Source: Lachnospiraceae bacterium
GTDB taxonomy: Bacteria; Bacillota; Clostridia; Lachnospirales; Lachnospiraceae
Assembly (NCBI GenBank): GCA_028693165.1
Contig: JAQUVX010000004.1
Coordinates: 62,001-126,000, forward strand
DNA length: 64,000 nt
Direction: 5' to 3'
The notes under the pieces: generated by a model
What the model was told of the DNA's origin: nothing
The model's database searches: none
Seen by the model: the letters and a program-made list of their open reading frames with translations, nothing else
Shown here: positions 16,998 through 24,766 of the stretch, one piece after another
How positions within the stretch are numbered: position 1 is the first letter of the stretch
How the letters are laid out: every line of letters begins with the position of its first letter
Program-made: the position numbers and the translations under genes

Positions 16998-18134
16998 ATG
17001 AGCAAAGAGATGCGGGTGGTGGTCATCGGTTTTGGGGGTATGGGAAGTAAGTACGCCGCGATTTTGGGCGCAGGGCAGATCGAGGGCATGAGGCTTTCCG
17101 GCATCTGCTGCCGCAATGAGGCGGGGCAGCGGGTCATCCGGGAGCAATATCCCCAGGCAAAGCTTTATGTGAATGTGGAGGATGCGTTCGCCCATGCGGA
17201 TGCGTTTGATGCGGTTCTCATTGTCACACCTCATGCCACGCATGTGGAGATCGGAAAGCTGGCCTTTGCACACGGAAAGCATGTCCTGTGCGACAAGCCC
17301 GCCGGGGTCGATACGAAGGAGGTGCGGGAGCTTCTCGCCGCGAAGCGGGAGGATACGGCGTTTGCCATGATGTTCAACACCCGCACTTCACCGGCGTTTC
17401 GCGAGGCAAAGCGGCTCATCGAGGCGGATGAGCTGGGAGCTGTGACCCGCGCAATCTGGGTCTGCAACAACTGGTTTCGCAGCCCGGCCTATCATCACAG
17501 CGCGCCGTGGCGGAGCAGCTGGAAGGGAGAGCGCGGCGGCCTTCTGATCAACCAGTGTCAGCATTACCTGGATCTGTGGCAGTGGCTGTTTGGGATGCCG
17601 GATCTGGTGGACGCGGATATTGATTTCGGTAAATACAATGACTTCGCGGTGGACGACAGTGTGGATTTGCGCCTGCTGTACCGAAAGAAGGGGGACAAAC
17701 CGGCACTGCGCGGAAGCCTGATCAGCGCCAGCGGGGAGCATCCGGGTGTCAACCGCCTGGAAATCTGGGGAACCAGAGGAAAACTGACTGTGGATTGTGG
17801 AAAAACACTGATCTTTGACGAGAATCTTGTGGATATCGACACCTTCAACCGGGAAAATACGGAGATTTACGGGCAGCCGGAACACAAAAGCCGCGTCATC
17901 ACCGAACAGGAGGAGCCGCAGCCTTACGTGGTCATGCTGCAGAATTTCAGCGATCATCTGCGAACCGGCGAGCCGCTGATCGCGCCGGGAGAGGACGGCC
18001 TTTCCGGCCTGATGCTGGCGAATGCGGCGTATCTGTCGGCGTGGACCGGGCAGAAAATCGCGCTGCCGATGGACGATGCAGCTTATGTGGCGGAGCTTGC
18101 CGGCCACATGGAAACGGAATGCGTTTGTGAATGA
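16998..18134 (+). CDS. Gfo/Idh/MocA family oxidoreductase
   Basis: A 378-residue NAD(P)-dependent sugar or inositol dehydrogenase-type protein. The Rossmann motif VVVIGFGGMGSKYAAIL is at residues 7-23, followed by the family signature HGKHVLCDKPAGVDTKEV near residue 90, with the Lys that contacts substrate and cofactor. The C-terminal half carries the expected alpha/beta domain with HYLDLWQWLFGMPD. The ATG at 16998 has AAAGGAG 7 bases upstream, favoured over the in-frame ATG at 16971, which lies inside recJ. It follows recJ by 19 bases and probably shares its message, but nothing nearby shows the substrate. Confidence 0.9.
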   Translation: MSKEMRVVVIGFGGMGSKYAAILGAGQIEGMRLSGICCRNEAGQRVIREQYPQAKLYVNVEDAFAHADAFDAVLIVTPHATHVEIGKLAFAHGKHVLCDKPAGVDTKEVRELLAAKREDTAFAMMFNTRTSPAFREAKRLIEADELGAVTRAIWVCNNWFRSPAYHHSAPWRSSWKGERGGLLINQCQHYLDLWQWLFGMPDLVDADIDFGKYNDFAVDDSVDLRLLYRKKGDKPALRGSLISASGEHPGVNRLEIWGTRGKLTVDCGKTLIFDENLVDIDTFNRENTEIYGQPEHKSRVITEQEEPQPYVVMLQNFSDHLRTGEPLIAPGEDGLSGLMLANAAYLSAWTGQKIALPMDDAAYVAELAGHMETECVCE

Positions 18135-18154
18135 GTTTGTGAAACAGGTATCAC

Positions 18155-18184
18155 TTGACATGACACAGAATGGTGTACTATAAT
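18155..18184 (+). promoter_or_regulatory. Strong promoter of glyA
   Basis: Consensus TTGACA (18155-18160), 18-base spacer and consensus TATAAT (18179-18184). Transcription would begin near 18191, leaving a leader of about 118 bases before the glyA start. Confidence 0.85.
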
Positions 18185-18189
18185 CGTGA

Positions 18190-18308
18190 TTATCAACGGA
18201 AGGGCGCTGGAGCAGAACCAGTGCCTTTTCTGCAACACCGTGCGATGCTTTTCGGGCCAGACCCGAAAGCGTTGCGATCAAGACAGGTACACGAAAAGGA
18301 GAAACGTC
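18190..18308 (+). promoter_or_regulatory. Structured 5' leader of glyA
   Basis: The leader can fold into two hairpins. The first pairs AAGGGCGCTGG with CCAGTGCCTTTT and ends in a short T-run. The second pairs GCTTTTCGGG with CCCGAAAGC plus flanking bases. GCAGAA in the first loop is also complementary to TTCTGC just downstream, so the first hairpin has a competing partner. Alternative folds and a T-run suggest attenuation, but it does not match the THF, ZTP or glycine riboswitch consensus as I know them. Confidence 0.45.
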
Positions 18309-19556
18309 ATGGTTAATGAAGTAATGAAGTTCATCACGGAATATGATCCGGAAGTGGGCAAGGCGATTGAGCAGGAAGCGGGACGCCAGAGAAGAAATCT
18401 GGAATTGATTGCATCAGAGAATATCGTATCAGAGCCGGTTATGATGGCGATGGGTACGGTACTGACGAATAAGTACGCAGAAGGCTATTCCGGCAAGCGG
18501 TATTACGGCGGCTGCGAGTACGTCGACGTGGTGGAGACCATCGCGATTGAGCGCGCGAAGAAGCTGTTCGGCTGTGATTATGCCAATGTTCAGCCCCACT
18601 CCGGCGCACAGGCCAACATGGCAGTATTCCTTGCGATGCTGCAGGCGGGCGACACCGTGATGGGCATGAACTTGAACCATGGCGGCCATCTGACTCATGG
18701 AAGCCCAGTGAATTTCTCCGGTCTGTATTTCAACATTGTTCCTTATGGTGTGGATGACGAGGGCTACATTGATTATGATGAGCTGGAGCGCATCGCGGTC
18801 GAGGCGAAGCCGAAGCTGATCGTGGCAGGTGCCAGTGCCTATGCACGTGAGATTGACTTTAAGCGCTTCCGTGAGGTAGCGGACAAGGTTGGCGCCTACC
18901 TGATGGTGGATATGGCACATATCGCAGGTCTGGTGGCGACGGGAGAACATCCGAGCCCGATTCCGTATGCAGACGTGGTGACCACGACGACCCACAAGAC
19001 GCTGCGCGGACCGAGAGGCGGCATGATTCTTGCGAATCAGGCGGCAGCGGACAAATTCAACTTCAACAAAGCGATCTTCCCGGGCACCCAGGGCGGCCCG
19101 CTGGAGCACGTGATTGCGGCAAAGGCTGTCTGCTTCGGGGAAGCACTGAAACCGGAGTTCAAGACCTATCAGCATCAGGTTCGCAAGAATGCGGCAGCGT
19201 TGGCGGATGCATTGAAAGCACAGGGCTTCAAGCTTCTGACCGACGGCACGGACAACCATCTGATGTTAGTCGATCTGCGTGGCATGGAAATCTCCGGCAA
19301 GGAACTTCAGAACCGCTGTGATGAGGTTTACATTACCCTGAACAAGAACACCGTACCGAATGAGCCGAGAAGCCCGTTCGTGACCTCCGGCGTCCGCATC
19401 GGAACCCCGGCGATCACCACCAGAGGTCTGAAGGAAGAGGATATGCCAAAGATTGCCGAGTGCATCTGGCTGGCAGCAACCGACTTCGAGAACAAGGCAG
19501 ATTACATTCGCGCAGAGGTGACAAAGCTCTGCGAAAAATATCCGATCTATCAGTAG
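18309..19556 (+). CDS. glyA: Serine hydroxymethyltransferase
   Basis: A 415-residue PLP enzyme interconverting serine and glycine with tetrahydrofolate, the main source of one-carbon units. Clear blocks: [47 protein letters not shown], and the PLP-lysine site [15 protein letters not shown] around residue 225. Length and full collinearity match bacterial GlyA. The ATG at 18309 follows AAAGGAG; the frame is open upstream but without a usable start. It is a single-gene unit with a consensus promoter, a structured leader and a strong terminator. Confidence 0.97.
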   Translation: MVNEVMKFITEYDPEVGKAIEQEAGRQRRNLELIASENIVSEPVMMAMGTVLTNKYAEGYSGKRYYGGCEYVDVVETIAIERAKKLFGCDYANVQPHSGAQANMAVFLAMLQAGDTVMGMNLNHGGHLTHGSPVNFSGLYFNIVPYGVDDEGYIDYDELERIAVEAKPKLIVAGASAYAREIDFKRFREVADKVGAYLMVDMAHIAGLVATGEHPSPIPYADVVTTTTHKTLRGPRGGMILANQAAADKFNFNKAIFPGTQGGPLEHVIAAKAVCFGEALKPEFKTYQHQVRKNAAALADALKAQGFKLLTDGTDNHLMLVDLRGMEISGKELQNRCDEVYITLNKNTVPNEPRSPFVTSGVRIGTPAITTRGLKEEDMPKIAECIWLAATDFENKADYIRAEVTKLCEKYPIYQ

Positions 19557-19585
19557 AAGCAAATTCATACAGGCAGCACAGACAC

Positions 19586-19634
19586 AGACGGCTGCACCGG
19601 AAGCATGATTATTCCCGGTGCAGCCGTCTTTTTC
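19586..19634 (+). terminator. Rho-independent terminator of glyA
   Basis: A perfect 15-base stem, AGACGGCTGCACCGG (19586-19600) with CCGGTGCAGCCGTCT (19615-19629), followed by TTTTTC. Confidence 0.95.
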
Positions 19635-19680
19635 GTGTTATTTTCCGCTTTTTTACATATTTCTCTGCAATCGGGGAAAA

Positions 19681-19736
19681 CTTTACCTAAACTTTACAAA
19701 ACCGTCCTTTTGGATTTTACATAAGGATTTTACAAT
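19681..19736 (+). promoter_or_regulatory. Pho box (direct repeats) upstream of pstS
   Basis: Direct repeats of TTTAC at 19682, 19693, 19716 and 19729 (spacings 11, 23 and 13), in the longer forms CTTTAC and ATTTTACA. Tandem repeats near 11-base spacing are the standard layout of Firmicutes PhoP/PhoB sites. TACAAT at 19731 could be the -10 box. The response regulator encoded at 24092 is the likely binder. Confidence 0.75.
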
Positions 19737-19848
19737 GCAAAATGTAAGCGAAGAGCTGAAAATCACAGGGCCCCCCACAAAAGCCCTTTGATGAATAGAA
19801 AACAGAAAACCAATCAATCAGGTAAAGAAAGAGTAGGAGAGTAGAATT

Positions 19849-20808
19849 ATGAAAAAAACATTAGCAATGATTCTGGCAATGGGAATGACAGCAGTAAGCT
19901 TGACCGCATGTGGCGGAAGCAAACCGGCAGAGACGACCGCAGCAGCAACGGAGGCAGCAACCACCGCAGCAGCAGCTACCACGACCGCAGCAGCAACCGA
20001 GGCAGCACCGGCAGCGCCAGCAAAGGCAGAAGGCCCGATCACCGTTGTATCCCGTGAGGATGGTTCCGGTACCAGAGGCGCATTCATCGAGCTGTTTGGC
20101 ATCGAGGAGAAAGACGCTTCCGGTCAGAAGATCGACAACACCACCGAGGATGCAGAGATTACCAACAGCACTTCGGTTATGATGACCACCATCTCCGGCA
20201 ACACCGAGGCCGTTGGTTACATTTCCCTTGGTTCTTTAAATGACACCGTAAAGGCAGTTAAGATCGACGGAGCAGAAGCTACCGTAGACAACATCAAAGC
20301 GGCCAAGTACAAAATCGCACGTCCGTTCAACATCGCTACCAAAGAGGGCTTAAGCGACGTAGCAGCAGACTTCATCAAATACATCATGAGCGAAGATGGA
20401 CAGAAGGTTGTAGAAGATAACGGTTACATCAGCCAGGGCAACGAGGGCGCTTACACATCTGCTGGTCTTTCCGGCAAGGTTGTTGTAGCAGGTTCCTCTT
20501 CCGTAACACCGGTTATGGAGAAACTGAAAGAGGCTTATACAGCATTGAACCCGAACGTTACCATCGAAGTGCAGCAGTCCGATTCCACCACAGGTATGAC
20601 TTCCGCAATCGAGGGTGTATGTGATATCGGTATGGCTTCCAGAGATTTAAAAGACAGCGAGACCGGTGCCGGCCTGACCTCAACCGTCATCGCAATGGAT
20701 GGTATCGCAGTCATCGTAAACAATGACAGCCCGGTAGAAGAGCTGACCAGCGAGAACGTAAAAGCAATCTTCACTGGCGAAGTTACAGACTGGGAAGATG
20801 TTCAGTAA
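19849..20808 (+). CDS. pstS: Phosphate-binding lipoprotein PstS, circularly permuted
   Basis: A 319-residue phosphate-binding lipoprotein: signal with lipobox LTAC, Ala/Thr linker to about residue 60, then two half-domains. Their order is swapped. The segment that is C-terminal in ordinary PstS (ITVVSREDGSGTRGAF near 62-78, GYISLGSLNDTVKAVK, DFIKYIMSEDGQ) comes first. The usual N-terminal segment (VVVAGSSSVTPVMEKL near 211, DIGMASRDLK, DGIAVIVNNDSPVEEL, IFTGEVTDW) comes last, and the protein ends where the normal domain crossover would occur. Both phosphate-binding loops (GSSS and SREDGSGTR) are intact. It heads the pst operon behind a Pho box and is followed by a leaky terminator. Confidence 0.93.
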   Translation: MKKTLAMILAMGMTAVSLTACGGSKPAETTAAATEAATTAAAATTTAAATEAAPAAPAKAEGPITVVSREDGSGTRGAFIELFGIEEKDASGQKIDNTTEDAEITNSTSVMMTTISGNTEAVGYISLGSLNDTVKAVKIDGAEATVDNIKAAKYKIARPFNIATKEGLSDVAADFIKYIMSEDGQKVVEDNGYISQGNEGAYTSAGLSGKVVVAGSSSVTPVMEKLKEAYTALNPNVTIEVQQSDSTTGMTSAIEGVCDIGMASRDLKDSETGAGLTSTVIAMDGIAVIVNNDSPVEELTSENVKAIFTGEVTDWEDVQ

Positions 20809-20830
20809 TCAATCTGAAACATGATAAACG

Positions 20831-20860
20831 AAAAAAGCTGTCAGTCATGGCAGCTTTTTT
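20831..20860 (+). terminator. Partial terminator between pstS and pstC
   Basis: AAAAAAGCTGTCA pairs with TGGCAGCTTTTTT around a 4-base loop, one G-U pair, followed by a T-run. Located within the operon, it should let only some transcripts continue and so keep PstS in excess over the permease. Confidence 0.8.
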
Positions 20861-20885
20861 TCCAGATAAACAGTAGGAGCTTTCT

Positions 20886-21737
20886 ATGAAAAATGTAAAA
20901 GAAAAATCAATGCATATGGTATTTTTGATTTCGGCCTGTGCCTCCATCTTTTCGGTCGCCATGATCTGTCTGTTCCTGTTTGCCAACGGCGTACCAGCCA
21001 TCGGCAAGATCGGAGTATTCAAGTTCCTGCTTGGTCAGAAGTGGAAACCGGGCAATGATATTTACGGCATTCTGCCGATGATCCTGGGCAGCATCTATGT
21101 AACCGCCGGTGCGATTGTAGTAGGTGTTCCGATCGGAATTCTGACGGCAGTATTCATGTCTCGCTTCTGCCCGCGCGGACTGTACAAAATCATTAAACCG
21201 GCGATTGACCTGCTGGCAGGTATTCCGTCTGTTGTATATGGCTTCTTTGGTATGGTCGTGATTGTTCCGGCAATGTCCATGCTGTTTGGCGGGAGCGGCA
21301 AGAGCATGGCGACGGCTTCGGTGCTTCTTGGAATCATGATTCTGCCGACCATCATCGGTGTCTCTGAGTCCGCGATCAATGCGGTGCCGACCAGCTATTA
21401 TGAAGGGTCTCTGGCACTGGGAGCAAGCCATGAGCGCAGCGTATTCTTCGCAACGCTTCCGGCAGCTAAATCCGGTATCCTTGCCGGCGTGATCCTGGGG
21501 GTCGGCCGTGCGATCGGCGAGACCATGGCCGTGATCATGGTAGCAGGAAATCAGGCGCGTATGCCGAAGGGATTATTTGAAGGTGTGCGTACCATGACGG
21601 CAAATATCGTGTTGGAGATGGGCTATGCGACCGATCTGCACCGGGAAGCATTGATTGCAACCGCAGTTGTGCTGTTCGTGTTTATTTTGATCATCAACCT
21701 GTCCTTCTCTTTACTCAATAGAAAGGCGGAGGCGTAA
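20886..21737 (+). CDS. pstC: Phosphate ABC transporter permease PstC
   Basis: A 283-residue permease with six helices. It has LLGQKWKPGNDIYGILPMILGSIYVT near residue 45, typical of PstC, and the coupling loop SYYEGSLALGASHERSVF near residue 170 that contacts PstB. With PstA it forms the membrane channel for high-affinity phosphate uptake. Its TAA stop overlaps the pstA ATG by one base. The family and order (S-C-A-B-U) are standard. Confidence 0.95.
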   Translation: MKNVKEKSMHMVFLISACASIFSVAMICLFLFANGVPAIGKIGVFKFLLGQKWKPGNDIYGILPMILGSIYVTAGAIVVGVPIGILTAVFMSRFCPRGLYKIIKPAIDLLAGIPSVVYGFFGMVVIVPAMSMLFGGSGKSMATASVLLGIMILPTIIGVSESAINAVPTSYYEGSLALGASHERSVFFATLPAAKSGILAGVILGVGRAIGETMAVIMVAGNQARMPKGLFEGVRTMTANIVLEMGYATDLHREALIATAVVLFVFILIINLSFSLLNRKAEA

Positions 21738-22636
21738 TGGAAGCGTTAATGGAGGAAAAACACATGGAAGGCCATGCAATTAATCATCAGACTATGGCAC
21801 AGAAGCTAAAGTCCTACAAGAGAAGTCCTCTTTCTCTGCTGCTGTTGATTCTGGTATCTCTGTCTGCGCTGATTACCGTGCTGACACTTTTGTTTCTGAT
21901 TGCCTATATTCTGGTCAAAGGAGTTCCGTACCTGACTCCGAGCCTGTTTGCCTGGGAATACAACAGTGAAAACGTATCCCTGATGCCGGCGCTGGTCAAC
22001 ACGGTGATTATGACTGGATTGTCCCTGCTGATCGCAGTTCCGCTGGGTATCTTTGCAGCCATCTATCTGGTGGAGTATGCAAAACGCGGCAATAAGCTGG
22101 TTGCCATCGTGCGTGTGACCGCGGAGACGCTCTCCGGTATTCCGTCTATCGTATATGGTTTGTTTGGGTTTTTGCTGTTTGCGGTAACCTTCGGCTGGTC
22201 CTACACTCTGATCGGCGGTGCAATGACACTGGCGATTATGATTCTGCCGCTGATCATGCGTACCACAGAGGAGGCTTTGAAATCTGTTCCGGACTCCTTC
22301 CGTGAAGGAAGCTTCGGTCTGGGCGCGGGACGTCTGAGAACCGTATTCCAGATCGTTCTCCCGTCGGCAATCCCTGGAATCCTTGCCGGAATCATCCTGG
22401 CTGTCGGCCGTATCGTAGGTGAGACCGCAGCGCTGATGTACACCGCAGGTACCGTAGCCGGTATTCCGAGTGACCTGTTTGGTTCCGGACGTACCCTGGC
22501 CGTGCATATGTACGTGCTGACGAACGAAGGTCTTTACACCAACCAGTCCTATGCGACCGCAGTGGTGCTGCTGGTGATTGTAGTCTGCATCAATGCCGTT
22601 TCCGGCCTGATTGCGAAAAAAATTGCAAGCAAATAG
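21737..22636 (+). CDS. pstA: Phosphate ABC transporter permease PstA
   Basis: A 299-residue permease with six helices. Features include LAWEYNSENVSLMPALVNTV-like periplasmic sequence (residues about 72-92), ETLSGIPSIVYGLFGFLLF near 133, and the EAA-type loop SFREGSFGLGAGRLRTVF near 190. The first 30 residues are hydrophilic and cytoplasmic. Start chosen at 21737, overlapping the pstC stop by one base; a second in-frame ATG follows five codons later and could be used instead. Confidence 0.94.
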   Translation: MEALMEEKHMEGHAINHQTMAQKLKSYKRSPLSLLLLILVSLSALITVLTLLFLIAYILVKGVPYLTPSLFAWEYNSENVSLMPALVNTVIMTGLSLLIAVPLGIFAAIYLVEYAKRGNKLVAIVRVTAETLSGIPSIVYGLFGFLLFAVTFGWSYTLIGGAMTLAIMILPLIMRTTEEALKSVPDSFREGSFGLGAGRLRTVFQIVLPSAIPGILAGIILAVGRIVGETAALMYTAGTVAGIPSDLFGSGRTLAVHMYVLTNEGLYTNQSYATAVVLLVIVVCINAVSGLIAKKIASK

Positions 22637-22667
22637 TGGTTAAGCCAAGAGAAGAAAGAGGAATAGG

Positions 22668-23417
22668 ATGGATAAGCTTACAATCAAAGATATGGAATTA
22701 TATTATGGAGACTTCAAAGCCCTGAAGGGAATCAATTTGAATATCCAGTCAAATGAGATTACCGCATTTATCGGACCGTCCGGCTGCGGCAAATCGACAC
22801 TGCTGAAATCATTAAACCGCATGAACGATCTGGTGGAAGGCTGCCGCATTACCGGAAGCATCCAGCTGGACGGCGAGGATATCTATGGAGACATGGACAT
22901 TAACCTGCTGAGAAAGCGTGTCGGCATGGTATTCCAGAAACCGAATCCGTTTCCGATGAGTGTCTATGACAATGTGGCATACGGACCGCGTACCCATGGT
23001 GTACGTTCCAAGGTGGCACTCGATGATCTCGTGGAAAAATCTCTGCGTGACGCAGCAATCTGGGATGAGCTGAAGGATCGTCTGAAGAAGAGTGCGCTGG
23101 GGCTTTCCGGCGGACAGCAGCAGAGACTTTGTATCGCCCGCGCGCTGGCGGTACAGCCGGAGGTACTTTTGATGGACGAGCCGACCTCGGCCCTGGATCC
23201 GATTTCCACTTCCAAGATAGAAGACCTTGCCGTTGAGCTGAAAAAAGATTATACTATTGTTATGGTTACACATAACATGCAGCAGGCAGCCCGTATCTCG
23301 GATAAGACGGCGTTCTTCCTTCTGGGCGATGTGATTGAATTCGGCGAGACGGAGCAGATCTTCTCCATGCCGAAGAACAAGAAGACAGAAGATTACATTA
23401 CAGGGAGGTTTGGTTGA
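22668..23417 (+). CDS. pstB: Phosphate ABC transporter ATPase PstB
   Basis: A 249-residue ATPase: Walker [10 protein letters not shown] (about 36-44), signature LSGGQQQRL near 145, Walker [14 protein letters not shown] near 165, and switch His in [13 protein letters not shown]. The stretch [20 protein letters not shown] is diagnostic of PstB rather than other ABC ATPases. It powers PstCA. Its stop is directly followed by phoU. Confidence 0.97.
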   Translation: MDKLTIKDMELYYGDFKALKGINLNIQSNEITAFIGPSGCGKSTLLKSLNRMNDLVEGCRITGSIQLDGEDIYGDMDINLLRKRVGMVFQKPNPFPMSVYDNVAYGPRTHGVRSKVALDDLVEKSLRDAAIWDELKDRLKKSALGLSGGQQQRLCIARALAVQPEVLLMDEPTSALDPISTSKIEDLAVELKKDYTIVMVTHNMQQAARISDKTAFFLLGDVIEFGETEQIFSMPKNKKTEDYITGRFG

Positions 23418-23418
23418 T

Positions 23419-24066
23419 ATGCGCAATCGTTTTGATGAGCAGTTAGAGCAGTTGAATGTAGAATTGATCCGCATGGGAGCACTGTGTGAAGATGCGATTT
23501 CTTACGCCTCCCGCACGCTGATGGAGAATGGAGACTACTCCACAGAGGTTTACAAGACTGATCATGAGATCGATCAGAAAGAGCGTGAGATCGAAAATCT
23601 GTGCATGCGTCTGCTTTTGCAGCAGCAGCCGGTGGCCAAGGATCTGCGCCAGGTATCTTCGGCACTTAAAATGATTTCTGATATGGAGCGTATCGGTGAT
23701 CAGGCTTCCGATATTGCAGAGATCTGCGGCTATATTCAGGATCGCGAGGCGAAGAGCCGGCTGCATATCCGGGACATGGCGGAAGCGACCATGAAGATGG
23801 TGACCCAGAGCATTGATTCGTTCGTAAAGAAAGATTTGAATATCGCAAAGGAAGTTGTTGCGTATGATGATGTGGTGGACGATCTGTTCAACAAGGTCAA
23901 GCAGGAGTTGATCGGTCTTTTGGGACAGCAGCCGACGGATTCCACGATGGGCGAGTTCTGTATTGATATGCTGATGATTGCCAAATATTTTGAGCGCATC
24001 GGCGATCATGCGACCAACATTGCCGAGTGGGTAGAATATTCCATCACCGGAACTCATATCGAATAG
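23419..24066 (+). CDS. phoU: Phosphate transport regulator PhoU
   Basis: A 215-residue all-helical protein with two PhoU repeats. Each repeat has the metal-binding E/DxxxD pattern: SALKMISDMERIGDQASDIAE near residue 80 and IAKYFERIGDHATNIAEW near 185. PhoU links the Pst transporter to PhoR and damps the Pho response when phosphate is plentiful. The ATG at 23419 lies one base after the pstB stop with GGGAGG upstream, so the two are tightly coupled; an in-frame start at 23335 would lie inside pstB and is rejected. Confidence 0.95.
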   Translation: MRNRFDEQLEQLNVELIRMGALCEDAISYASRTLMENGDYSTEVYKTDHEIDQKEREIENLCMRLLLQQQPVAKDLRQVSSALKMISDMERIGDQASDIAEICGYIQDREAKSRLHIRDMAEATMKMVTQSIDSFVKKDLNIAKEVVAYDDVVDDLFNKVKQELIGLLGQQPTDSTMGEFCIDMLMIAKYFERIGDHATNIAEWVEYSITGTHIE

Positions 24067-24091
24067 TTTTGTAGGACGTAAGGAGAAGAGA

Positions 24092-24766
24092 ATGATATAT
24101 CTTGTAGAGGATGACAACAGTATCCGCGAACTGGTAATCTATACGCTGCAGACGACAGGGTTTGAGGCGAAGGGGTTTGCCTGTGCGAAGGATTTCTGGG
24201 AGGAGATTGGCAATGAACTGCCGTCTCTTGTGCTTTTGGACATCATGCTTCCGGATGAGGATGGACTGACGATCCTGAAAAAGCTGCGGGAAGGAACGGG
24301 AACGGCAAAGCTCCCGGTCATCATGCTGACAGCGAAAGGTACGGAATATGATAAAGTCGTGGGATTGGATTCCGGCGCGGATGATTATATTCCGAAGCCG
24401 TTTGGCATGATGGAGCTGGTTTCCAGAGTCCGTGCACTGTTGAGACGTTCAGAACCGGAGAAGAAGTCCGGTTCGCAGCAGGTTGGCCCGATCGAGGTGG
24501 ATCGAAGCAAGCATGCCGTCAAGGTCGATGGTACTCCGGTGACGCTGACCTTCAAGGAATTTGAGCTTCTCTGTTACCTCATGGACAATGAAGGCATCGT
24601 CCTTACGCGGGATCAGCTTCTGTCAAAAATCTGGGGCTATGATTTTGACGGCGAGACACGGACTGTGGATGTGCATATCCGTACCCTGCGTCAGAAGCTT
24701 GGCACCGCCAGCAATTATATCGAGACCATCCGCGGAGTTGGCTACAAGATGGAGGAGATTGGATGA
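24092..24766 (+). CDS. phoB: Phosphate response regulator PhoB/PhoP
   Basis: A 224-residue OmpR-type response regulator. The receiver domain has the acidic pair VEDDNS near residue 5, phospho-acceptor Asp in VLLDIMLPDEDG (about 51) and Lys in YIPKPFG near 100. The winged-helix C-terminus contains LTFKEFELLCYLMDNEG, DVHIRTLRQKLG and the terminal IRGVGYKM. It is expected to bind the tandem repeats upstream of pstS. The stop overlaps the histidine kinase start by four bases (ATGA). Confidence 0.93.
   Translation: MIYLVEDDNSIRELVIYTLQTTGFEAKGFACAKDFWEEIGNELPSLVLLDIMLPDEDGLTILKKLREGTGTAKLPVIMLTAKGTEYDKVVGLDSGADDYIPKPFGMMELVSRVRALLRRSEPEKKSGSQQVGPIEVDRSKHAVKVDGTPVTLTFKEFELLCYLMDNEGIVLTRDQLLSKIWGYDFDGETRTVDVHIRTLRQKLGTASNYIETIRGVGYKMEEIG

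Noticed and set aside
18190-18308. THF, ZTP or glycine riboswitch before glyA
   Set aside because: Conserved core sequences of these classes as I know them are not present; only unassigned hairpins are seen.
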